Position numbers and translations under genes: made by a program. The notes beneath the pieces are model-generated. The model was not told where the DNA came from. It saw only the letters and a list, made by a program, of their open reading frames with translations, and ran no database searches. Shown piece after piece: positions 47,184 through 59,800 of a DNA stretch of 64,000 bases. Numbering within the stretch: position 1 is the stretch's first letter; each line of letters opens with the position of its first letter. The stretch is from Patiria pectinifera (taxonomy: Eukaryota > Echinodermata > Asteroidea > Valvatida > Asterinidae), in the NCBI GenBank assembly GCA_029964075.1, contig CM057138.1, positions 9,294,932 through 9,358,931 of the forward strand, written 5' to 3'.

Positions 47184-48758
47184 CTTGAAATTCAACGACG
47201 ATTTTGTGGATCAAATATACTCGGATCGTACGGGCGAACTTTTTGCTGCGTCATGTACAATTTTGAATATGACGACCGTTACCGAGATTTTCCAAAACTC
47301 GGTCTTCATTCGGATCCGCCTGCTAACAGTGCTATTTGGTTCCGTAATTTTTAAGATTCCAGATCAACATTACTCATTGTTATCTTACAAAAACATCAAA
47401 CTGTATTATCATAACTGTATGATATTACAAAGCAAGTGATTTACTTAAAGATTTGATCAGAACATTAAAAGCTACAAGTGATAAAGCGAAATCGGAAACG
47501 AAACCGCGCTTTGCAAAAGGGCCATTAATGTCGTCATGTTTGTTTTTAGCCACGGAGGCTGCCTGACCTACAATTTAAGACGTGAACGTCGGGAATAATT
47601 GTCAGGTCTGGGAACCAGACTACCTGGAGGCGATAGGTGGGGACATCCTACGCAGGATTTGTTCGAGGGGGGTGTACTGTTTCAAAATTGGACGTCATCA
47701 TTTATGACGCTAGAAATGAAGATGGTAAATTGTGTTGGCGCCAGAAATAAAAGAGGGTATATTTGGACGGGTTAAACTCGAAGGGCCGGGAACCCACGAC
47801 CATCAGTTATCTTTTTGAGCTAAAACATAGTAAATCAAAAGGAAAGAAAAAACATGTTCTGTGTCTTTAGAGTATACGATGAACACATGAGTAAAGGGGT
47901 CAATGTGGGCAGTCCCCTCCCTCAACAGCATTTTATCAAAAAAAGAAGAAATTCAAGAAAAAAAGTGACACGGGCTGCGGAGGTGCTAGGATCTGTTCTT
48001 GTAATTGGCTAAATTACTCAGCTTCGTCCCCTGGATCTCATGATTCTCATCCGTTTGGAATCTTTGTGTAAACCGCCCCACCCCTAAGGCCAAACTCCAG
48101 ATACAGGATACATATGCGGTCTGGTCACATGGGAGGATTCAGACAGCCATTTGCCGGGGGGGGGGGGGGGCCTAGAATTGTAATGAAGGGTCCAGGACCT
48201 GCGAGCGCGCAGCGCGAAGCCCTTACGGCGTGGGGTCCGGGGCCCGCTTAAGGGCCCCGAAAAAAATTGCGTTTCAGATGCTCTGTGGTGCAATCTGAGG
48301 TGATTCCTGGCCACTTCCACCGTTAAGAAAACGTTTTGAACATCGAAAATTCCATTTAAATTTGTTATTTTTTTGTTCTTTATAAAGTTTCTTTTGTACT
48401 CAAAGTTGAGAACCATGTTCCATCTCGTCCGTATTTTTTCACAATTTTCTATTTTGGAAAGGGATTTAGGCCACTTGTAGTCCGCGCCTCAACCATTCGT
48501 TGCTGAAGGTACAAATAAGGTGGGGGCACCGCTAGGGTGAAATTATAGCACAGAGGGAATTTGGCCGGAGGACTAATGCGGGCGCGGAGCGCGAAGCACT
48601 TACGGCGTGGGTTCCGGGGCCCGCTCAAGGGCCCCGGGAAATTTTGGATCGTAGATGCTCTGTGGTGCAATCTGAGGCGTTTCCAAGCCACTTTCCCCTG
48701 ATTTTTTTGGCAGAAGTTTTTAAAATTATGAGGGGATTTTGTTTCATTTGTTTCAAAT
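47184..48758. mobile_element. Fragments of hAT-like MITEs
   Basis: Blocks at about 48180-48310 and 48560-48690 share AGCGCGAAGC.CTTACGGCGT, GGGCCCGCT(T/C)AAGGGCCCC and TCTGTGGTGCAATCTGAGG with the MITEs at 44054 and, inverted, at 35173 and 36545. G-runs near 48159 fit MITE subtermini. Complete ends were not resolved. No gene seen. Confidence 0.55.
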
Positions 48759-48771
48759 CAGTGTTGGAGGT

Positions 48772-48926
48772 CTCGAGGCCGGCCTCGGCCTCGAGGCCGG
48801 CCTCGAGGCCGATTTTCATGGCCTTGGCCTCGGCCTTGGCCTCGGAGGTGCAAGGCCTCGGCCTTGGCCTTGGCCTCGGAGCATTCCGGCCTCGGCGAAT
48901 CGGTCGAGGCCGGCTCGAGGCCGCCC
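48772..48926 (+). repeat. Left GGCCTC/GGCCTT hexamer array
   Basis: About 20 units of GGCCTC, GGCCTT and CGAGGCC. The outer part is mixed-orientation and palindromic (CCTCGAGGCCGG), the inner part mostly GGCCTYGGCCTY. Confidence 0.9.
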
Positions 48927-50429
48927 ATTTTGATGTGTTTTCTATTCTAATTAATTTTAATTTTTTACCGTATCAAACCCTCGAGATTCTGCTGCAGTGG
49001 GTTCCGTGAAACGAACGCATATACAATGTACGCACGAATGAACTGGAAATGGTTGCATTGAACGTACTCGCGTAGGTAGCATCTTCGCCTAGCCTGCGCT
49101 TCAGCTTTCCACGTGCGTGCAAGCGTTATAACTGTTACCGCGTGCCAGACTACATAAGTCTGGCACCAATCCCATCTGCGTACAATAACATGTGGTAGTA
49201 GACTAGTCTGGTTGCAGTGTTGTACAAAATTGTCTCGTTTCGCCTCTGTACCCCGACCTTTAAAAATGATTTGCGGCAAGGTGCAGCAAGCTTAATCATT
49301 TCTTTTTATAGGCCACTGTTTCAGTAAAAGTCTGAACTTTCTGGGTACGATCGAGTGTACTAGTCCGTACCATTTTTTTTCATAAAGATATGATAAAAAC
49401 AGTTACGATTTATCAAGTAGATTTTATTTTTACACGGTGATTTAAATGAAAGTTTCGGCTCACACGTTAATGTTTGTCGCAAATGGTCGATATGGAAAGC
49501 GCGATTTCAGAATTCGTTTTTCCATCCAAATGAATGCAAAGTTTTGCATGAATGTTTTAATAATAGAAGTCAGTATTCCTCGTGGTACCAGGATACTTTT
49601 AAAAAAAAATTTGTAGAGCCATGTTGATACTTATTACGTGTATAAGCACGGTTTGAAATTGACTAATTTTGCGTGGTTACAGATATACGGCCAAAACTTC
49701 TGGACTCCCTACCTCTTGCCATGATCTTAAAATTCTTCGAAGCCATTGGATTAAAATCGGATGATCCGAGAATTCATGGTCATTTTGATGAACTGAGTGA
49801 TATCATGCACGCATGTTCCGTGTTGCCGTGTTGTTTGGAGCGGGATTGGCCATTGCCAGACTTTGTCTGGTACCGCGGTATTAACAGTGATAATGCGTGG
49901 ACACCTATCCCGTTGTGTGGAGCGGGATTGGAACTTTGCTTTGCCCGTGCGTAACGGCGGGCCGTCTGGCATTGTCTGGTCGCATCGCAGTGTTTGCTCG
50001 GCGCGCGCCTGGACAGTGCGAAGGTCGGGGGGGGGGGTCGTAACTTTTGGTTATGTGTGGTAAAAACCTGATTGAAAAATCAAGTTGTTGTTTATTTAAT
50101 GGGGATTCCTATGATATTAAGCATTTTGATAGGTTTTGAAAATAAGATTTATAAAACATGCTAAAAGTAAATAATGTAAATCTTACAGAATAGAAACTCA
50201 AAATTTGGCCATTTAAATTGTATCTCCAAAGGGCAAACACCTATGAGCCTGATTCAAACGCCATTGATTTTGTTGTGTAATTTGCCGGACTCCCTACAAG
50301 AGGAAACCCATTGCAAGCTGTAAAGCCAGGCACTCCAAAACTCAGTGAATTCAACTAAAAAGATGTTAAAACTCCAACATAATCTTAGACTGGTTTTATT
50401 GATTATATTTTATTACGTGTTTTGATAGC

Positions 50430-50575
50430 TGGCCTCGGCCTCGGCCTTGGCCTCGGAGGTGGTGGCCTCGGCCTTGGCCTTGGCCTCGCGGTTGTGGCCT
50501 CGGCCTCGGCCTTGGCCTCGAAGGTTGTGGCCTCGGCCTTGGCCTCGGCCTCGGAGGTTGTGGCCTCGACTACAA
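50430..50575 (+). repeat. Right GGCCTC/GGCCTT hexamer array
   Basis: Blocks of GGCCTCGGCCTTGGCCTC separated by GAGGTTGTG-like spacers, about four times. The hexamers read GGCCTY on the same strand as in the left array, so the arrays are direct rather than inverted copies. Confidence 0.9.
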
Positions 50576-51422
50576 CACTGTTTCAAATACATATAGGCCT
50601 TTATACTCTTGCTCTTATAAAGCGTATTCTGTATTCAAAGCTTAAAGTTGAGAACATGCACATTTGTAATTGTTCTGCGCTCGGTCACATAACTCTCTTT
50701 TCCCTCCATATTTTTACATGGCAAATGGGGGTGTTTAACAGCCAAAACACCCCCTCCCCCCTGCGTACGCGCCTGGGTGGGGACGTTCTGGGCTACCTTC
50801 CAGCACGGAGTAGTCTGTCGACGCCCGTACCTCCAGATAATTTTGTTTTCTTTCAGTATCGTTAATTCAGTGGAATGCATTCATAACTACCCGTTTTCAT
50901 TTTTCAAGTACATTGTAGTGTACTAAAATTAAGGTCTCTTCCTTTTGTTTTTTTGTCCATAGTCAGTTTTTAGAATGTTAAGTACTTTTTATTGATATTT
51001 TGGAATGCGTTTCATTATTTAACTTGTTATGGGTTTAGCAAGGGCCAGCCTTGCTCCCCACCCAGGTTTTGGTATGCCTTTAGTTTTGTATCTAAATTCC
51101 TGGACATTCTTAATAAAGTTTTAGCAAAGAATCTGTGGCCTGCAGTGCAGTCAATACTCAACGTTTGAACGAACATGCTATAAATATATTGGCCAAGCCT
51201 GATCCCCGGGCACTGGTTTGGGTGTGGCATTCCTTACATTAGAGTGGCTGGGGACACTTGCTTATAGCTAGGCGGGCGGCATATGTATTTAGTTTTGCTA
51301 CCCAAGCCGGATTGTACTTGTAGCTAGTTCTTATTTTTGAGTAATTTGTACCCGCCGTCCGTCGATCACCTCAACATGTTATGCAAGTGTATCATTTGGT
51401 CCTGGGCTCATGTCCTAGCATT

Positions 51423-51651
51423 CATGGGCGTCGCCAGGATTTTTTTTAGAGGGTGGCAAAAACAGATTTTTCCTCAAAAATTCCTGTATTTCCCAACATA
51501 TTCTCGATTTTAAGTTTTAGAGGGGGGGGGGGCAGGGACATTCCCCCCCCCCCATCCATTAAATTTACAGCAATATGACTTCGCGCCTCTTTTTCTTTTT
51601 CTTTCCTTTTTTTAAATTTCTTTTCCGCCCCCCCCCTCTCGCGAAGCCATG
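51423..51651. mobile_element. CATGGGCGTCGC-family MITE, copy 1
   Basis: Ends CATGGGCGTCGCCAGG and CGCGAAGCCATG, flanked by CTAGCATT (51415-51422) and CTAGCTTT (51652-51659), 7 of 8 identical. G- and C-runs are internal. Close relative at 55991-56253. Confidence 0.8.
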
Positions 51652-52424
51652 CTAGCTTTCCATTTTACTATGGGCGTGGCCCTATAAATTGGTTTTATAA
51701 TGCGACTATATTTTTGCGGCTGAATATATCTGGGGCTTGCGCAACCAAATTGTGTTTGCCAACAGAATTAATTATATCATTTATTTTCCCGAGACAAAAA
51801 GTCCTTGTCTCGTGTTTGTTTATTTGAGTTTGTGTCAATTCAGTGGCGGGTGTGGCCTGGGGGGGGGGGGAGCTTACGAATTCATATATCTTTTGAAATT
51901 ATGGTATCAATTTAATTAATAGTACGCCCATATTTATAGCTCCGCGCCCTTGCATCGGAAAATCTGTAATTTCACAGGCAAAGGTGACAATACTCAGCTT
52001 GTTTGCAGTTTGCAGTATTTTTTTAATAAAAAAAAGCTTTGGATTAAAATCATTGCATATCAATAAGAGCATTAAGAAAAGCCCATTACAAATCACAGTC
52101 TTTGCATGAGAATTAGCCTCCCTTACGGAAAGATTCCCATATCTGGACATCACTTTTCACCCTGTGCACAAACCCTATGAGACAGCTGGTCTAAACAAAG
52201 TGTTTTCTCAGTAAATACTTCAATATTTTCCGTGATAATATTGACTTTTTAAGACATATTATCACTTTCTGAAAGCTGATAGGTCATTGAAGGGAAAAAT
52301 CAGTGATGGCCAGATAATTATGGGAATCTTTCCATGCTGACTACTACACCGTTATGATATCTATTTACTTTGCTATATTGTCCTTGACCTTGCGAGTATA
52401 ATATCGTGTCTAAGATAGTGAATA

Positions 52425-53045
52425 TAAGTAGTCTAAACAGATATAAGGATGTTAGGTGTCTGTGAAATATAACTAGTCTAAACAGATATAAGGATATTAG
52501 GTGTCATTGAAATATAACTAGTCTAAACAGATACAAGGGTGTCTGTGAAATATAACTAGTCTAAACAGATATAAGGATGTTAGGTGTCTGTGAAATATAA
52601 CTAGTCTAAACAGATATAAGGATGTTAGGTGTCTGTAAAATATAACTAGTCTAAACAGATACATGTATAAGGATGTTAGGTGTCTGTGAAATATAACTAG
52701 TCTAAACAGATATAAGGATGTTAGGTGTCTGTGGAATATAACTAGTCTAAACAGATACATGTATAAGGATGTTAGGTGTCTGTGAAATATAACTAGTCTA
52801 AACAGATATAAGGATGTTAGGTGTCTGTAAAATATAACTAGTCTAAACAGATACAAGGATGTTAGGTGTCTGTGAAATATAACTAGTCTAAACAGATATA
52901 AGGATGTTAGGTGTCTGTAAAATATAACTAGTCTAAACAGATATAAGGATGTTAGGTGTCTGTGAAATATAATTAGTCTAAACAGATATAAGGATGTTAG
53001 GTGTCATTGAAATATAACTAGTCTAAACAGATATAAGGATGCTGT
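52425..53045 (+). repeat. 45-bp minisatellite, about 14 units, copy A only
   Basis: The unit contains AACTAGTCTAAACAGATATA, then AGGATGTTAGGTGTCTGTGA. Spacing between successive AACTAGTC starts is mostly 45, with 38- and 51-base variants (for example 52516 to 52554, and 52644 to 52695). Copy B has a single related unit at about 39239-39300. Confidence 0.93.
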
Positions 53046-53604
53046 GAAATAGACTGGATGTTGCCTGGATGTCTCGCCATACACCTAACTAATTACATGT
53101 AACCACTAATCAAACGAATTCAGGTGGTGCTACTGTTTACAAAATAGTAACGCTGTTGTTAGTGGTTGGCCTCATGTTTGGCACAAACGTGGTGAAAATA
53201 AACTGCCCAGTTAAAATTGCCATTTTTTTCCTGCAATTATAGAGAAAAAAAACGACGACGTAAATTTAAGCAAAATTAAAATAAGCCAATCTCTATATGT
53301 AATAGGAGTCAAACACGATCATTTTTGCCAATGCAATTTACGAACAATAACAGATACAACGTATATAAAGCAAGAAATGTCGGTCATATTTGGAAATGAA
53401 TATAAAATTGACTATACCTTGGAGATACGTATGTTTCTGTAAAAAAAATGTAATGGAAAAAATGAAGAGAAAAAAACAGTCGAGATTTCACAGTAACCAA
53501 CAAGCAACTGCTCTGATAGTTCCTGATTAAAACAAACACAAAAGGTGGGATCTTCTGCCCTCATTGTACTTACTTTACAGCATATTAGTTTTAAATCACT
53601 TCGT

Positions 53605-53610
53605 TTTATT
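53605..53610 (-). promoter_or_regulatory. Poly(A) signal of C3-like copy A
   Basis: AATAAA on the minus strand, 69 bases after the stop codon. The aligned place in copy B reads AATCAAA, so the exact signal is absent there. Confidence 0.65.
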
Positions 53611-53678
53611 TAGCATATACATTCTGTATCTTGTTTCATGTGGTAAAAGCTACATGTGACCAACGAACGACATGGCGT

Positions 53679-53829
53679 TTAGAGTGCGCACCCTTCTCCG
53701 TAGACCAATTCCTGCTTCAGCTCCATAAGTTTTTCGTGAATCCTTTGCCATTTTTTAATCTTGTTCAGCAGTTGCTGAGTGGTGGGGTACTCATAGAAGA
53801 ATGTCCTGTCGTCGATAACGTACTTGTAA
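53679..53829 (-). CDS. C3: C3-like copy A terminal exon 9
   Basis: Acceptor CTTAG|T. Encodes YKYVIDDRTFFYEYPTTQQL, LMELKQELVYGEGCAL, and stop at 53681-53679. Confidence 0.92.
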
Positions 53830-56800
53830 CTAAGACGTAAAAAAAAATGGAAAACACATACTGTAATACGAATAGACTTGCAACGGCATATTTTTGGTAT
53901 TGTGTGAGTCGTAGCTTGAAGCGCAGAAAAAACAATAGGACTAGGTCTGCTGGAAACCATTCCCTTATCCTATTCGCACAAGTGCCATCGAGTCGGCTAT
54001 GTCTTCAGCTGTGCTCGCAGTGGACTTTTTGGGGATAAACTAACGGGGAACTGTTGTCGGCATAAAATGTTAAAAGATCAATTGCAGGGCGCCGCCATTA
54101 AATTCGGAGAGAGCACGGTACTGTAAAGATTTATTACGCAAGGAAAGACTTTCCGCAGACCGACATTATGTTCCAAGTGCGGAAGCACAGTAAAATAACC
54201 ACAATTGAATGTTAATAATTATTCGAGGTAACTTTTTACATTATTAAGTTCAATGCGAACGTGGCTTACGATTGCATTTAAAAAAACTACATTTACAATG
54301 TCGCTGAAATTTAAGAAGTCCGGTATAAATAACTCAATGTACTTTTTTGTGTGAGAGAGAGGAGGGGAAAGATGATGCCTTATGAAATAAATAATTGTTT
54401 TTAGGCCAATCACATTGAGGTTGTAAGGCCAACAGGTGGTAGGACTACTTACATATCCTGTCCCACGTCATCCTTCGTTGGTAAACCACCGCTGCCAATT
54501 ACTAGGTACTTCTTCATCTGAAGGTCTGGAGTGTCGCAGCTTTTGCTCTTAGCGAAAATCCGTGTCGCATCTTTTACCACATGATCCAGCCCTGATAATG
54601 TGACATGGATTGAAAGCATTGTTATTTATCAACATTATTATCAAGGGATGTAGGATTGTTTGCACTCCCCCCCCCCTAAAAATAGTAACTTACATTATTA
54701 TTATATAAAAAAAGCCACTAAGTCTTATTTTGATGAAGGTTCGTAAACTGGTACTGAACACCCCGTGAAATTATTTAGTCTGGCTTGCTGTCATTTTGAT
54801 GAAATCAAGAAATGTATGGGTGATTTCCAAGGATCTGTCAATTGACTGATTTTTTGAATAAATAGTGGTGTTTTTTTTATTGAGAAAAAATGTTTCGTGA
54901 TCAAAAGGTGGTGCATGGTTTTCTGTTTTTCACGGTTCCATGGTTCGCCAAATAATTTAACGAGATCGCGTACTGATATGCGATTTCAATTAACTTGTTG
55001 AACACATTTTATTTGCACTTAGTGTTGATAATTGCTATATGTTTTTAATATTTTCTTCAATTTGGGCCAAGATCATTCTGACTCACCCTGCATAAGTGCA
55101 TGGTAAAGCGCCAGCCATGTGCGCTTGTCAATAAATCGACTACATTTTTCAGTACAGAAACCTATAATTTTGGCGCAAATCTAGTTCTGTACGCACAATC
55201 ACACCTCTTTTACTTTTTACGTGCGTTTTAACCAAATCAGGACCAGGGGGAGGGGGGGGGGTGGCTCCCCATCAACGTCTTAGCTCAGGACCGCTTTGAC
55301 CGATTGACATGAAATTTTGTGACTTTTCCTAACTGGGTTAATAATTTTGGACCGGCATACCAAAATAAATTCTGTAGAATGTCCAAGGTTGCCATGGCAA
55401 CCAATTTTAAACCGCTAGTCATCGTAACTTAAAAAAAAAAGGGTATATAGAATTGACATATGGATTTTGTGAGTCAAATCCATAGTGTCTTTGCCTGAAC
55501 CTATCACCCCACTTAAGACAGAAAACTATAATGCTCACGTGACCAACCACAATGAATGCTGGCAATCAATTATACCCATTATAGAGCATGTAAGTCACGC
55601 GAGTCCACGTTCACGTTTTCTGTAAACGTCTTGGTGCCAAACAACGACTAGTCTAATCATATACTCCCGTATTTGGATTTACCCAATTGTTATCAGTGTG
55701 ATCGATTGAACGGAAGTTCAATTATAACATTTTAAATTTCGTAATAGTCATCAATTTGCAATATTTTAGTATGCTGTAAATGATTGTGATGCTTTTGAAA
55801 TACCCACTTATTGCCCTTAGTTGGATGGGCCCAGTCAAGGCACAAATTAAATGAATAAAAATGAGACGTACGTTACATACGTGAAAGATGGTGCCTGGAT
55901 GTGCTGTATTCTCGTAAAATCTCGCAGGTGTTTGAGGTCAACTTGCTAATAATGACCACCATTAGCTCGAGTCATTGTCAGGGTCCAGACCATGGGCGTC
56001 GCCAGGATTTTTTGTAGAGGGGGGCAAAAAATTTTTTGCCAAAAAATGCTTTCTCAACACATTCTCAATTTATCAGTTTTAGAGGGGGGCAGGGACATTT
56101 CCCCCCCCCCCCCCACTCATTAAATTTACACCACTTTGTCTTTGCGCCTCTTTTTCTTTTCTTTTTTTTTCATTTCTTTTCTTCTTTTTTTTCTTTTCCG
56201 GGGGGGGGGGGCAAGTGCCCCCCCTTGCCCCCCCCCCCCTCGCTACGCCCATGATCCAGACTCGGACCGTTCTTAAATATGGTGTTTAAAACCGGCCAAG
56301 CACACATTTATTCCCTTATTATTGCATATGTGACTGGTTCTCTGCCAGGTTGTTTCATTCAGCACGTGAACTCGTGTCAATTAGAAACTAGTTTCTACCT
56401 ACATGTTGATAAAATGTCACGCTTTGCAAAGGGCCTCTCAATTGAGTTGGTTATAGATAATTCATAGCCAATTAATACTATAATAATACTGCAAGTGACA
56501 CTTGCGCAATCCCCCTAGCATTTTATAAAACCAGTATTCCTAACCAAGATGGACAATTTCTATTGTTATAGCAATAGTGACCTTGACCTTTGACCTGTCA
56601 GCCCCAAAATCAATAGGCTTGATAAGACTACCAAGACCAACCCACGAACCGTATTTGTAAGTTCCTACGTAAAGTATTTCTCTAGCATTCCTGCTGACAA
56701 TATTTCTATGGTTTTAGCAAAAGTGACCCTGACCATGACCTGGCGGCCCCAAAAGCGATAGGCTTCAGGCTAATGACCCCGATACTGGAATTTGTATCCT

Positions 56801-59800
56801 TGTGGAGAAATTCCTTTGTTCCTGTGTACTAACGTTTTCGAGTTTGAAAGTGTAGTTTAAAAATGCTCTTATTTTAACCAGAATTAATTTCCTTGGCTGA
56901 AGTTTGGACTTAATATCCCTTTTCTAAATCTCTTCCATTCGCAAAAACATAGCCTGGAAATTCCTAGTTTTTGAGTAAAATCCATATATCTATTTCGTGA
57001 AAACCTGGTAGAGACGTTTTCATCTATAGAAATTGCCCCGTGGAGACGCATACAATCTTTTGTTCCCTATTGTACACAGGTCTCCAAAGGGTACAGTGTA
57101 TAAGGTTCGGCTTGTAGCTAGGGGGATAAAAACGCAGATAAGGCATTGTCTGGCACTTGGTGGCGCTGTATATTAACCCAATGTAAACATTACATATGCC
57201 TATGCATGACTCCTACAACTCTGTAATCCTACCTTGCTTGAGAGGGGCGTCGATTGTCATAGTGTAGAACTGGAAATTGCCTTTGTCCTCCACATCGGTA
57301 ACGGTCACCTCGTAAGCTGAGTGATGGATTGAAATCATATAACATTTAAAGGCGATACAAAAGTAGTAATGAGGCTATGCTCCGTGTCATTCAGTGCTGC
57401 CTAGCAATATCCATGTTTACCTAACCATAAGATAACTGTATACATGTACTGGAATAAACAGGACTACTACCACTTCTTTCTCTTTTCTTCCAATCACGTT
57501 TTCAACACTGCACTGTGGCGTCAGTAAATGGCAAAACTTACCAAAGTGCGCTTTCGATGCACAGGCCATTTGAGTCATCTCGTTAACTTTATAATCGCGC
57601 CCTTTTTTGATCGGATCCACGGCACATTTTCCTAAAGAGAAACAAAAGTTTAAAGGTGAAGATGAAACTTCAGTGTCACATGCCAAGCTTGACAATATTG
57701 TATTCGGAGTCTGGAGGTAAAGCCCCGAAAGGTCTAAGCCAAGTGCAACCAAAAATCTACTGCATGTGGAACGATTAGAAAATGCTGAACCGTCAAAACT
57801 TCTAACTAAATTGGGTCTGTAAGAAAACAATTGAGACACGCAATATCATATCTGGCAGTACGAAACTGAGGTGTGTAAACCATAAACTAAGCTAAAATTA
57901 ATGTCAATTGGGGAGAGAGAAAGTAATACTTGCCTGCAGCACATATGCAGGTGTCTCCCACACACAGCTTCCCAAGCAAGTTGGAGCCCTCCTTGGGACT
58001 GATGAACTTAACACACTCTTCCGCTATGAAGTACGGAAACAAAATAAAAATATGTAAACTGAACAATTATTCCAATATGCTCAAACGCATGATCTGGGAC
58101 GACTGAATTGTTCAGTGCGGAACTATAGACATAATCTGCAATGGATGATTGTTCCCATTTTGTTCTTTATCAAAAGGTTTGTTGAAGTAAACTAATGACA
58201 AGTTCTAGCACGGCCACGGTATCATAAGTTCTAGCAATAGGGAGACTTAGATAGGATACACATAGGCATGCCTGCACTGTCCTACCAACCCGTTTTTAAT
58301 CGATCATAATGGTGGGTAAAATAAAGGAATATTAAATGTACATTCCTAACTGACACAAATACCAGGATTTTTCCTCACATAGTCCATAGGAGCTAGTACT
58401 AATACAGGGTGAGTAAAAAAAAGCGGAATGCAAATGCAACAAATTATATTTCATATTTAAACAAATACGTAGCACCAACAATAATAAAGACTGGAAAGCT
58501 AGTTTCATAAGCTGCTTTTAGATGAAAAAAAAATGAAATTTGTCGATCCACTCAAAAGAATATCACCATTTAAACACAACAACCCTAAAACCTGTCTCGT
58601 CCAAAAATGCGATTTCAAGAATCGTCGTCACAATTGTCTTCAGGCATCACTGGTGATAAAATCTTAGTTTTGCAACAAAGTCCTTTTGAAGACCTGTCTT
58701 TCAAAAAAAGTCGATTTTATAAATCATATTGTTTAGACCTAACCTAACCAGGGTTGTTAATTCAGATATTGTCTACTACAGTTGGTGATAGTTGTTGAAA
58801 TAAGTTTTCTGTGTCATTTTCTTTGTTGTTCTAAACAGTCAAAACACACACTAAAATGTTTCTTTTGGACGAGACAGGTTTTAGGGTCATTGCATTTAAA
58901 TGGTGATATTCTTCGACGAATTGACCAATTTCAGTAATTTTTTCATCTAAGTGTAGGTTATGAAATTGGCTTTCCAGTCATTATTATTTTTGGTGTTAAA
59001 TATTTTTTAAAATATGAAATATATTTTTGGGGGTTTAGGAATTTGTAAGTAGTCATCACTCCACTGAGAGCTTCGAGGTTGAGGAAGGAGTCGGCAACTG
59101 ACAAAAGCCGATGCGCTTTATTTATTGTCAAATTTCGGTTGAACGACAAAAAAGGTAACAAATAAATAAAAAAATAATTATAGCTACACGCAAACAGCGG
59201 ACCGCAAGACTACCTTACTGGATCACCAATGAGAAGAGATTATCTACTGAGGCGTCAATTTTCTTTGTTCAACCGAAAAATTTAAACTAATTACATGAAA
59301 AAATATAGTTGTATAATAGAAGGTATTGTAGGCTCGTACTTACTAGGGTTGTAGTAGTCATATACATGGACTGCCACTGGTTGGACCTTACCGACCTTAA
59401 ACTCTCGTTCGGCGCGGAATTGAATGCGTATTGCTTCCAATCCAGGAATCTGATCAATACAAAAAAGTAATTAATCAAGACACAGGTGAAATGTTTTCCA
59501 ATATAAACCTAGACTGCATAGAATAAACCTGCAGTGTTAAATCATCCAATAAAGCACCATCCAATTAAGAATCTACACGATGTTGTTTAGCACCAACTAG
59601 TTTCTTTTGGTGGCCTACCCCACCTGTTTATGACCATTTTATTCCTTAGGGGAGGGTGGGATGCACCTCGAAATTCATCTTGAATATGTCTGGCAGGAAA
59701 CATATAAAGAGGCCGGCATAAGCACTTGTATTTTCACTCTGCATATTATTTGCACGTAAGAATGGCTTTTTTCTTTCACATTTCACCCATTTGGCCTTGT

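Larger units (their letters stand above)
48759..50580. mobile_element. 1.82-kb hAT-type element with GGCCTC arrays at both ends
   Basis: It begins CAGTGTTGGAGGTC and ends CTCGACTACAACACTG, so the outer 8 bases are exact inverted repeats and the next bases are similar (GTCTCGAGGCC against GTCGAGGCCAC). It is flanked by the perfect 8-bp duplication TTTCAAAT (48751-48758 and 50581-50588). Hexamer arrays lie just inside both ends. The interior (48930-50430) has no recognisable transposase; its longest frames are 88-104 codons. It is therefore non-autonomous or decayed. Confidence 0.88.
50785..59165. repeat. Segmental duplication, upstream copy (A)
   Basis: Partner of 38085-45800, same orientation, offset about 12.7 kb. 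It holds the C345C exons that directly continue the C3-like gene. Copy-specific additions are the MITEs at 51423 and 55991, the expanded 45-bp minisatellite, and a mariner-like MITE at 58404. Confidence 0.85.

Noticed and set aside
49673-49954. 93-codon frame inside the hAT element as a transposase piece
   Set aside because: No transposase motif is visible and the frame contains small internal duplications (GAGCGGGATTGG twice).
50422-50865. Frame beginning GLGLGLGLGGGGLGLGLGLA
   Set aside because: Translation of the GGCCTC hexamer array at the end of a transposon.
52518-52856. Minus frame with repeated YLFRLVIFHRHLTSLY
   Set aside because: Produced by the 45-bp minisatellite (15 codons); no exon or start context, and units with odd lengths break it.
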